DNA of 6,144 bases from Gammaproteobacteria bacterium (GTDB taxonomy: Bacteria > Pseudomonadota > Gammaproteobacteria > Steroidobacterales > Steroidobacteraceae), in assembly GCA_030038645.1 (NCBI GenBank), contig JASHSR010000239.1:1-6144 (forward strand), written 5' to 3'. The position numbers were made by a program, and so were the translations under genes. Every line of letters starts with the position of its first letter. The stretch's first letter is position 1. Positions 1-6,144 of the stretch are shown here, piece after piece. The notes beneath the pieces are model-generated. The model did no database searches, had not been told where the DNA came from, and saw only the letters and a list, made by a program, of their open reading frames with translations.

Positions 1-2195
1 CGCCCGCCGCTGCCGCCGCGCCCGCCGCCGGTGCTGCCGCGGCCGAGACTCCCGACCACTGCGCGCTGCTTCGCAAGCACGGGCAAAGCGCCGCGGCTCA
101 GGCCTGCTTTGCGGCGCTCGTGCGTCAGGCCGAGCAGGCGCCGCCGGCGAAGGCCGCCTATCTGCGCGCTGAGGGCTACTGGGGTCTCGGCCGCTACGAG
201 GACGCGAACCGGGAGTTCCGTGAGGCCGTCGCCCGGGCGGACGCCAATGCGATGTACCGCGTCCGCTGGGGCATGCTGCTGCGCGAGCGGTTCAACGATC
301 CGGACGCCGAGCAGCTGTTCAAGGAAGCCTCGGTGCGGGATCCGAGGAGCGCGCGCGCCTATCTCGGCCTCGCCCTGGTGAGCGCGGACGGCTTCGACGA
401 TCAGGCCCTGAAGTGGGCGAGGAAGGCGCTCGCGATCGACCCGAAGCTCACCGAGGCGCACGAGCTGCTCGCGAGCCTCGCGCTCGAGGACTCCGAGCCG
501 CAGGAGGCGGCTCGCGAGGCGGACGCGGCTCTCGCGCTCTCGGGGGATGCGCTCGATGCGATGGCCGTGCACGCGAGCATCGAGGTGCTCGCGGACCGCT
601 CGCCGGAGCGCTGGCTCGACCGCATCCATGCGATCAACCCCCATTACGGCGAGGCGTACGCGACCATCGCGCATCATCTGATCCTCAATCTGCGCTACGA
701 GGCGGGGATCGCCTACTTCCGCAAGGCGATCGCGGTGAACCCCGAGCTGTGGTCGGCGCGCTCGGAGCTCGGCGTCAATTTGATGCGGCTCGGCGAGGAC
801 GCCGAGGCCCGCGACCAGCTCGTGCGGTGCTACGCCGCCGGCTATCGCAACGACGAGACCGTGAACAGCCTGCGCCTCCTCGACAGCGAGAAGAACTTCG
901 TCACCTTCCGCGACGCGACCACCATCCTCAAGCTGAGCAAGAACGAGGCGGATCTGCTGTATCCGTACTTCCACGAGGAGCTGAAGCGGGACATCGCGGA
1001 CTACGAGCGCAAGTACAAGATGACGCTCCCCGGCCCCGTCGAGGTGCAGGTCTACCCGGATCACGAGGATTTCGCCGTGCGAACGCTCGGCATGCCGGGC
1101 CTCGGCGCGCTCGGCGTGACGTTCGGCCTCGTGGTCGCGATGGACAGTCCCTCCGCCCGCAAGCCGGGCGATTTCCACTGGGCGAGCACCCTTCGCCACG
1201 AGATGAGCCACGTATTCATCCTGACGGCCACCGAGCACCGCGTGCCGCGCTGGTTCACGGAGGGCCTCGCCGTCCACGAGGAGACGCAGGACTCCCCGGA
1301 GTGGGGCGACCCGATGACGCCGGACATCGTCGCTGCGTTGCGCGACCACAAACTGCTGCCGGTCGCCGACCTCGACCGCGGCTTCGTGCGGCCGCAGTAC
1401 CCGGCGCAGGTGGAGGTGTCCTACTTCGAGGCGGGGCGGATCTGCGATTACATCCAGGACCGCTGGGGCAGCGACAAGCTCAACGACATGGTGCATGCGT
1501 TCGCGCTGCGCAAGACGACTCGCCAGGCGATCGAGGGGACTCTGGGTCTCACGCCGGAGCAGCTCGACCGCCAGTTCCAGGCCTGGCTCTATGCGAGGGT
1601 GGCAACGACGGTCGCGAGCTTCGACGAGTGGCACAAGGACCTCGCCCATCTCACCGAGCTCGCGCAAGGCAAGCAGTACGATCAGGTGATCCGGGAGGGT
1701 GATGCCGTCATCCGGATGTATCCGGACTACGTTTACGACGGGAACGCGTACGAGCTGCTCGCGGCGGCCGATCTTGCAAGGCAAAACAGGCAGGCGGCGG
1801 CCGCGACGCTGACGCGATACGAGAAGCAAGGTGGGCATAGTCCGCAGATGCTGAAGGAGCTCGCGCAGCTCGAGGAGGATCTCGGCCACCCCGCCGATGC
1901 GGCCGCGACGCTCGACCGCATCAACTACATCGATCCCGCCTACGACGAGGACTTGCACCGGCATCTCGGGCGGCTGTGGCTCGCGCTGAAGAATTACGGC
2001 GGGGCGATCCGCGAGTACCGGGCGGTGCTCGCGCTCGATCCGCTCGACAAGGCGTCGGCGGAATTCGAGCTGGCGCAGGCGTATTTTGCGGCGGGCAAGC
2101 GGGATCAGGCGCAGGACGCCGTGCTCGCCTCGCTCGAGGCGGCGCCCGATTATCGCCCGGCGCAGAAGCTGCTCCTGAAGCTGACGGGTCAGTGA
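1..2195 (+). CDS. TPR protein with peptidase MA-like zinc metallopeptidase domain (5' end missing)
   Basis: Probable zinc metallopeptidase held between tetratricopeptide repeats; substrate unknown. The frame is open from base 3 to the TGA at 2193-2195, so at least 730 residues are visible. A GTG at 120 could be called as the start, but no ribosome binding site precedes it. Coding-like sequence continues upstream: a Pro/Ala-rich stretch (3-44), then helical sequence (CALLRKHGQSAAQACFAAL), so the real start is outside the window. TPR-like helix pairs occupy roughly 150-900, for example AYFRKAIAVNP near 705-740. The peptidase domain lies at about 900-1600. It carries HEMSH at 1197-1211, two zinc histidines with the catalytic Glu between them. 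FTEGLAVHEE follows at 1254-1283, and its first Glu is the expected third zinc ligand, as in gluzincins of the peptidase MA-like family. Further TPRs fill about 1680-2190 (YGGAIREYRAVLALDP). Any signal peptide or membrane anchor would be in the missing part, so localisation is undetermined. All key catalytic residues are present, so it is probably active. Confidence 0.88.
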   Translation, partial: PAAAAAPAAGAAAAETPDHCALLRKHGQSAAAQACFAALVRQAEQAPPAKAAYLRAEGYWGLGRYEDANREFREAVARADANAMYRVRWGMLLRERFNDPDAEQLFKEASVRDPRSARAYLGLALVSADGFDDQALKWARKALAIDPKLTEAHELLASLALEDSEPQEAAREADAALALSGDALDAMAVHASIEVLADRSPERWLDRIHAINPHYGEAYATIAHHLILNLRYEAGIAYFRKAIAVNPELWSARSELGVNLMRLGEDAEARDQLVRCYAAGYRNDETVNSLRLLDSEKNFVTFRDATTILKLSKNEADLLYPYFHEELKRDIADYERKYKMTLPGPVEVQVYPDHEDFAVRTLGMPGLGALGVTFGLVVAMDSPSARKPGDFHWASTLRHEMSHVFILTATEHRVPRWFTEGLAVHEETQDSPEWGDPMTPDIVAALRDHKLLPVADLDRGFVRPQYPAQVEVSYFEAGRICDYIQDRWGSDKLNDMVHAFALRKTTRQAIEGTLGLTPEQLDRQFQAWLYARVATTVASFDEWHKDLAHLTELAQGKQYDQVIREGDAVIRMYPDYVYDGNAYELLAAADLARQNRQAAAATLTRYEKQGGHSPQMLKELAQLEEDLGHPADAAATLDRINYIDPAYDEDLHRHLGRLWLALKNYGGAIREYRAVLALDPLDKASAEFELAQAYFAAGKRDQAQDAVLASLEAAPDYRPAQKLLLKLTGQ
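3..44 (+). other. Pro/Ala-rich low-complexity linker segment at the left edge
   Basis: Fourteen codons read PAAAAAPAAGAAAA in the frame of the TPR metallopeptidase, built from CCG/GCC-type triplets. Such stretches commonly join a signal peptide or membrane anchor to a folded domain. Here the segment precedes the first TPR helices. It supports the view that the gene begins further upstream. Its own function is not determinable. Confidence 0.55.
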
Positions 2196-2295
2196 TCGGA
2201 GCGGCGGCGGACACGGCGGAAAGGGCGCCCGCGGGCGATGCGAAGCGGGCGGATGAGCGGCACAGAGGGCACATGAGCATGAAAAGAGGACACCG
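2196..2295 (+). other. Intergenic gap with GC-rich inverted repeats
   Basis: This is the only gap of note between genes in the window. It contains GGGCGCCC (2223-2230) overlapping the perfect 12-base palindrome CGCCCGCGGGCG (2226-2237). A second GCGGGC lies at 2245-2250 and can pair with GCCCGC at 2227-2232, so alternative small hairpins are possible. No T-run follows, so it is not a typical intrinsic terminator. No clear -35/-10 promoter pair was seen. The gap is short enough for transcription to continue from the upstream gene into the MoxR gene, but an internal promoter cannot be excluded by eye. Confidence 0.5.
2285..2290 (+). promoter_or_regulatory. Ribosome binding site of the MoxR gene
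   Basis: AGAGGA lies five bases before the ATG at 2296, in a purine-rich run (GAAAAGAGGA, 2281-2290) that stands out from the surrounding GC-rich sequence. It is the best Shine-Dalgarno match in the window and fixes the MoxR start. Confidence 0.75.
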
Positions 2296-3327
2296 ATGAG
2301 CACAGCGGCCGACATCGATTCCACCTCGGACCTCGAGCGGCGCGTCGCGCGCTTCCACGCGGTGCGCGACGCCATCCTGGCGCAGGTGCGGCAGGTGATC
2401 GTCGGGCAGGACGAGGTCATCGAGCAGATTCTCACGGCGCTCACCGTCGGCGGGCACTGCCTCATCACGGGCCTGCCTGGCACGGCGAAGACGCTGATGG
2501 TCCGGACGATCGCGAAGACGCTCGGGCTCGAGTTCCGCCGCATCCAGTTCACGCCGGACTTGATGCCCGCGGACATCACCGGAACCGACATCATCGAGGA
2601 GGAGGCCGGCACCGGGCGGCGGCGCTGGACGTTCGTGCCGGGCCCGATCTTCGGCAATATCGTCCTCGCCGACGAGATCAACCGGACGCCTCCGAAGACC
2701 CAGTCCGCCTTGCTCGAGGCGATGCAGGAGCTCTCCTGCACCGTGCGCGGCAACCACTACGAGCTGCCGCGGCCGTTCTGCGTGCTCGCGACGCAGAATC
2801 CGATCGAGCTCGAGGGCACGTATCCGCTGCCGGAGGCGCAGCTCGACCGGTTCCTGTTCAACACGGTGCTCGACTACCTGAGCGCCGAGGAGGAGGTGCA
2901 GGTCGTCGACCGCACGACGACGACGCACGTCGCGCAGGTCGATGCGGTGACTCGAGCGGCCGAGCTCAACGACTTCCAGGACCTCGTCCGCCGCGTGCCG
3001 GTCGGGGAGTCCATCGCGCGCTATGCCGTGCAGCTCGTGCGGGCCACGCGCCAGGGGAGCGAGGGCGCGCCGGCGATCGTCAACCAGTACGTGAGCTACG
3101 GGGCGAGCGTGCGGGCGGCGCAGTTCATCGTCCTCGCCGCCAAGGCGCGGGCGCTCGCGCACCGGCGCTACCACGTGAGCTACGAGGACATCACCGCGCT
3201 CGCGATCCCGGTGCTGCGGCACCGGATCCTGCTCAACTTTCACGCAGAGTCCGACCGGATCGGCGCGGATGAGATCCTCCGGCAGCTGATCGCGCACGTT
3301 CCGGCGCCCGCCGCGGCGGGGCGATGA
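2296..3327 (+). CDS. MoxR-family AAA+ ATPase
   Basis: Cytoplasmic AAA+ ATPase of the MoxR family. Members form ring hexamers and work with vWA-domain partners as chaperone-like machines in protein maturation, metal insertion or stress responses. At 343 residues it is near the usual size. Visible motifs are Walker A GLPGTAKT (residues 59-66), Walker B VLADE (123-127), then INRTPPKTQSALLEAMQE (128-145) typical of MoxR. Sensor 1 is ATQNP (165-169), and EGTYPLPEAQLDRF (173-186) includes the likely arginine finger R185. The C-terminal helical lid (about 255-335) holds SYEDITALAIPVLRHRI. All ATPase motifs are intact. The start is supported by AGAGGA five bases upstream. The stop overlaps the start of the DUF58 gene in ATGA (3324-3327), indicating translational coupling. 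Which MoxR subfamily it belongs to, and its client, cannot be told from sequence alone; its neighbours place it in the DUF58/BatA type of cluster. Confidence 0.96.
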   Translation: MSTAADIDSTSDLERRVARFHAVRDAILAQVRQVIVGQDEVIEQILTALTVGGHCLITGLPGTAKTLMVRTIAKTLGLEFRRIQFTPDLMPADITGTDIIEEEAGTGRRRWTFVPGPIFGNIVLADEINRTPPKTQSALLEAMQELSCTVRGNHYELPRPFCVLATQNPIELEGTYPLPEAQLDRFLFNTVLDYLSAEEEVQVVDRTTTTHVAQVDAVTRAAELNDFQDLVRRVPVGESIARYAVQLVRATRQGSEGAPAIVNQYVSYGASVRAAQFIVLAAKARALAHRRYHVSYEDITALAIPVLRHRILLNFHAESDRIGADEILRQLIAHVPAPAAAGR

Positions 3328-4223
3328 GCGCGAGTGTCCAACGCTTTCTCGATCCGGCGGTCCTGAGCGCGATCTCGGGGCTCGACCTCGTTGCGAAGAC
3401 CGTGGTCGACGGCTTCGTCGCGGGGCTGCACCGATCGGCGGACTTCGGCTTCAGCCAGGAGTTCGCAGAGTACCGCGCCTACGTTCCGGGCGATGATCTG
3501 CGCCACGTGGACTGGAACGTGTTCGCGCGCACGGAGCGCGCCTATCTCAAGCGCTATCGCGGCGAGACCAACAGCCTGCTCACGATACTGCTCGACGCCA
3601 GCAACTCGATGGGCTACGCCTCGCACGCCGTGAGGAAGATGGACTACGTCCGATACATCGCCGCCTCGCTCTTCTATCTCGCGATCCGCAAGCAGCGCGA
3701 TGCGGCGGGGCTCATCGTCTTCGACGACGAGGTGCGCAGCTTCGTGCGGCCCTCCACGCGGCACGGCCAGCTCTACCGCCTGCTCGCGGGCCTCGAGCAC
3801 GCCGAGCCGCGGGCGCGCACCCGGTTCGAGCCGCCGCTCGCTCACGTCGAGAGCTTCCTGCGCCGCCGCGGCATCATCGTGATCCTCTCGGATTTCTACG
3901 AGCCGCCCGAATCGATCATCCGCGCGATCGAGCCGCTCAGATACCGCGGCAACGAGGTGGTGCTCTTCCACATCCTCGATCCGACGGAGCTCGCGCCGCG
4001 GATCGGCGGCTCGGCGGTGCTCGTGGATCTCGAGAGCGCCACCCGCTTCCCGGTGACGGCCGAGTACGCCGAGGGCCGCTACCGCGAGAGGATCTCCCGG
4101 CACATCGAGTCGCTGCGCGTCGCGGCCCGCGGCGCGGGCCTCACCTACCAGCTGCTCGTGACGGACCAGCCCCTCGATGCGGCGCTGCGCGAGTACCTCA
4201 CCGTCCGGCAGGGCCGGAACTGA
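3324..4223 (+). CDS. DUF58 domain protein with vWA fold, MoxR partner
   Basis: A DUF58 protein, a family regularly encoded next to MoxR ATPases and thought to be their vWA-type partner or adaptor. It has 299 residues and no evident signal peptide or membrane helix, so it is probably cytoplasmic or peripheral to the membrane. The DUF58 hallmark is at residues 50-83: YRAYVPGDDLRHVDWNVFAR, followed by a Y-L-K-R-Y pattern. A vWA-like core follows with an intact metal-ion-dependent adhesion motif, LLDASNSM, giving D91-x-S93-x-S95. Further core strands include AAGLIVFDDEV (127-137) and GIIVILSDFYEP (183-194), where D190 is a likely additional metal-site residue. The ATG is inside the ATGA overlap with the MoxR stop, and only a weak G-rich stretch precedes it, so translation probably depends on coupling. 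The TGA stop is followed 9 bases later by the BatA-like gene in the same frame. Family assignment is firm; biochemical role is inferred. Confidence 0.94.
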   Translation: MSASVQRFLDPAVLSAISGLDLVAKTVVDGFVAGLHRSADFGFSQEFAEYRAYVPGDDLRHVDWNVFARTERAYLKRYRGETNSLLTILLDASNSMGYASHAVRKMDYVRYIAASLFYLAIRKQRDAAGLIVFDDEVRSFVRPSTRHGQLYRLLAGLEHAEPRARTRFEPPLAHVESFLRRRGIIVILSDFYEPPESIIRAIEPLRYRGNEVVLFHILDPTELAPRIGGSAVLVDLESATRFPVTAEYAEGRYRERISRHIESLRVAARGAGLTYQLLVTDQPLDAALREYLTVRQGRN

Positions 4224-4232
4224 GCGCGGAGC

Positions 4233-6144
4233 ATGGGCTTCATCGCTCCGGCCTTCCTCGCGGGCGCCCTGGCGGTCGGGCTGCCGCTCTACCTGCACCT
4301 GCTGCGCCGGCACAGCAGCGAGCCGCTGCCGTTCAGCTCGCTCATGTTCTTCGAGCCGCGCGAGGAGAGCGCCGTGCGCCGCAGGCGGCTGCGCTACTGG
4401 CTGCTGCTCGCGCTGCGGCTCGCCGTGCTGCTGCTCCTCGCGCTCGCGTTCGCCCAGCCGTACGTCATGCGGCTCGCGGCCGGCATCGCGGCGCCGAAGC
4501 TTCGCGTCCTGGTGATCGACGACTCCTTGAGCATGCGCGCCGGAACGCGGCTCGCGGATGCGAAGCGCGAGGCGCTCGCCGTGATCGCGAGCAAGCACGC
4601 GGCGGAGAGCGCGCAAGTGCTCGCGCTGTCGTCGGAGGTGACCGCGCTCACGCAGGCGACGCGGGACCCGAGCGCGCTGCGCGCGGCGGTGCAGAGCCTC
4701 TCGCCCACCGACTCGCGGAGCAGCTTCGCCGCGCTCGCCGCCGCCGTGCGCTCGATGGCCGCGGGGGCGCGCACGCCGATCGAGCTGCACCTGTTCAGCG
4801 ACATGCAGCGGACGAGCATGCCGCCGAGCTTCGCGGAGATGGCGCTGCCGTCGAGCGTCACGCTGGTGCTGCATCCGGTGGGGCGAGCGTCCGAGCCGAA
4901 CTGGGCCGTCGAGAGCGTGTCTGCGCCCGGTCAGGTCTGGAATCCCCGAGACGCGCGCGTACAGGCGGTGATCGCCGGTTACGGCACGCCGGCGGCGTCG
5001 CGGGTGGTGTCCCTCGTGGTGAACGGCCGGACGGTCGCGACGCGCCGCGTGGAGGTACCCGCATCCGGGCGAGCGGCCGTCGAGTTCGACTCGCTCGATG
5101 TGCCGCATGGATTCAGTCGCTGCGAGGTGCGGATCGATTCGGAGGATGCGCTGCCGGACGACGATGTGTACCGGTTCTCGGTCGAGCGGTCGGACCCGAA
5201 GCGGGGACTCTTCGTTCATCAGGGCGCCGATACGCGCTCGCCGCTTTATTTCGGGACGGCGCTCGCCTCCGCGGCGCAATCGGCGTTCACGCTCGACACG
5301 CTCACGACCGAGCAGGCCGCCGGGGCCGACCCTTCGGATTACGCCTTCGTCGTGCTGTCGGATGTCGCCTCGCTCCCCGAAGCCTTCGCGGATCGGCTGA
5401 CCGAGTACGTGCGAAGGGGCGGGAGTGTGCTCGTCGCGCTCGGGACGGCGGCGGCTCAGCAGGGGCGCATCCCGATTTTCGGCGGTGAGCTTCAGGACTC
5501 CCACCTCTACTCGCGCGAGCCCGAGCGCTTCGTCTCGGTCGGCGCGGCGGACGCGACGTATCCCGCCGTCGGAGAGCCGGCCGAGTGGGACAGCGTCAAA
5601 TTCTTCTACGCCGCGGGCGTGCAGGGGACGGGCTCGAGGGTCGCGCTGCGGCTCTCGGACGGGACACCGCTCCTGCTCGAGAAGACGCTCGGAGAGGGGC
5701 GCGTCGTGCTCTTTGCATCGGGCCTCGATAATCTGACGAACGACCTGCCGCTGCACCCTGTGTTCGTCGCCTTCATCGATCACACCATCCGCTATCTCAC
5801 GGGCACCGAAGGACGCAGCAGCTCGCGCGTCGTCGGCGACTTCGTCGCGCTGCACGCGGCGAAGGATCGCGGGGTCGGCGTCGAGGTGGTGGACCCGCAG
5901 GGGAGGCGGCCTCTGTCTCTGCAGGCCTCCGCATCGGCGCAGTGGCTGCAGCTCACGCAAGCCGGCTTCTACGAGCTGCACTTCGCGAACGGCCGCGAGG
6001 ACTTGATCGCCGCCAATCCGGACCGCCACGAGTCCGATCTCGCTCCGATACCGCCCGACGTGCTGGCCCTGTGGCGCGGGAGCGCGGGCTCGGCAGCGGC
6101 AGGCTCGGCGAGGGCGGGCGCGGCGAGCCCGGCCGGCGCGAGCG
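4233..6144 (+). CDS. BatA-type membrane protein with vWA and GATase1-like domains (3' end missing)
   Basis: Inner-membrane vWA protein related to BatA (aerotolerance regulator N-terminal family), a usual companion of MoxR and DUF58. The frame is open from ATG 4233 to the window end, giving 637 residues without a stop, so the C-terminus is missing. The N-terminal double-membrane module has helices at about 3-24 and 55-79, joined by LPFSSLMFFEPREE and a basic stretch (VRRRRLR). The vWA domain spans about 89-215, with MIDAS residues D96-x-S98-x-S100 (VIDDSLSM) and LFSDMQ (188-192). A beta-rich segment (about 220-320) follows, then a GATase1-like Rossmann region (about 323-510) with YAFVVLSD (370-377) and GGSVLVALG (396-404). 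GRVVLFASGLDNL (489-501) and NPDRHESDL (595-603) are typical of this family. The only cysteine is C297, outside the GATase-like region, so amidotransferase chemistry is unlikely. Homologues usually end with a further membrane helix, which would lie beyond the window. The start is chosen because the conserved N-terminal helix begins right at this Met. GGAG at 4228-4231 is too close to the ATG to be a good ribosome binding site, so coupling to the DUF58 stop is likely. Confidence 0.92.
   Translation, partial: MGFIAPAFLAGALAVGLPLYLHLLRRHSSEPLPFSSLMFFEPREESAVRRRRLRYWLLLALRLAVLLLLALAFAQPYVMRLAAGIAAPKLRVLVIDDSLSMRAGTRLADAKREALAVIASKHAAESAQVLALSSEVTALTQATRDPSALRAAVQSLSPTDSRSSFAALAAAVRSMAAGARTPIELHLFSDMQRTSMPPSFAEMALPSSVTLVLHPVGRASEPNWAVESVSAPGQVWNPRDARVQAVIAGYGTPAASRVVSLVVNGRTVATRRVEVPASGRAAVEFDSLDVPHGFSRCEVRIDSEDALPDDDVYRFSVERSDPKRGLFVHQGADTRSPLYFGTALASAAQSAFTLDTLTTEQAAGADPSDYAFVVLSDVASLPEAFADRLTEYVRRGGSVLVALGTAAAQQGRIPIFGGELQDSHLYSREPERFVSVGAADATYPAVGEPAEWDSVKFFYAAGVQGTGSRVALRLSDGTPLLLEKTLGEGRVVLFASGLDNLTNDLPLHPVFVAFIDHTIRYLTGTEGRSSSRVVGDFVALHAAKDRGVGVEVVDPQGRRPLSLQASASAQWLQLTQAGFYELHFANGREDLIAANPDRHESDLAPIPPDVLALWRGSAGSAAAGSARAGAASPAGAS
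6075..6144 (+). other. Ala/Gly/Ser-rich tail of the BatA-like protein at the right edge
   Basis: After the ALW at residues 612-614 the BatA-like frame turns into a low-complexity run of Ala, Gly, Ser and Arg (residues 615-637), still without a stop. It looks like a flexible linker. In relatives this point is close to a C-terminal membrane helix, so the linker probably joins the periplasmic part to that helix just outside the window. Confidence 0.45.

Noticed and set aside
120..122. GTG at 120 as the true start of the TPR metallopeptidase
   Set aside because: No Shine-Dalgarno sequence precedes it, and the same frame stays open and protein-like to the left edge, so it is probably an internal Val codon.
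413..1702. Plus-strand frame of 429 codons inside the metallopeptidase gene
   Set aside because: It is out of frame with the HEMSH-containing protein, dominated by Arg, Gly, Ala and Pro, and has no domain or ribosome binding site.
2223..2250. Intrinsic terminator after the metallopeptidase gene
   Set aside because: GC-rich inverted repeats are present but no T-run follows, and the distance to MoxR suggests read-through.
1921..3297. Open minus-strand frame of 458 codons opposite the MoxR gene
   Set aside because: It lies antisense to a certain MoxR gene, and its composition is Arg/His/Leu-rich and Pro-rich without motifs, so it is a shadow.
3240..6029. Open minus-strand frame of 929 codons across the DUF58 and BatA-like genes
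   Set aside because: It runs opposite three well-supported genes. Its product is Arg-, His- and Glu-rich with no recognisable domain, as expected for an antisense shadow of GC-rich coding DNA with few stop codons.
1..6144. CRISPR arrays, insertion sequences, tRNA genes, attachment sites or defence genes
   Set aside because: No spaced direct repeats, transposase motifs, terminal inverted repeats or tRNA-like stretches were seen, and almost all bases are taken up by four coherent genes of uniform composition.

Overview
The window is a GC-rich (about 70% by eye), densely coding stretch of bacterial DNA. It holds four consecutive plus-strand genes that look like one operon. The first is cut by the left edge and the last by the right edge. 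No RNA genes, mobile elements, CRISPR arrays or convincing terminators were seen. The gene set and the wording of the BatA-like protein suggest a high-GC Gram-negative bacterium. My best guess is Acidobacteriota, with a high-GC proteobacterium as the alternative; this is inference from remembered family resemblance, not a search.

Layout. (1) From the left edge to 2195: a TPR protein with an embedded gluzincin-type zinc metallopeptidase (peptidase MA-like) domain; its true N-terminus is upstream. (2) 2196-2295: a 100-base gap with GC-rich inverted repeats, then a strong Shine-Dalgarno site. (3) 2296-3327: a MoxR-family AAA+ ATPase. (4) 3324-4223: a DUF58 protein with a von Willebrand factor A (vWA) fold, overlapping the MoxR gene by 4 bases (ATGA). 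(5) 4233 to the right edge: a BatA-type membrane protein with two N-terminal membrane helices, a vWA domain and a GATase1-like domain. It starts 9 bases after the DUF58 stop, in the same frame, and has no stop before the window ends.

How the genes may work together. MoxR ATPases are commonly encoded beside DUF58 and BatA/BatB-type vWA proteins. The established general model is that the AAA+ hexamer and its vWA partners act as a chaperone-like system for folding, assembly or metal insertion of client proteins, often at the envelope. MoxR/DUF58/BatA is therefore a known module. The less usual part is the TPR metallopeptidase directly upstream, which could be a client or an effector; that link rests only on gene order. 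I see no clearly undescribed system here.
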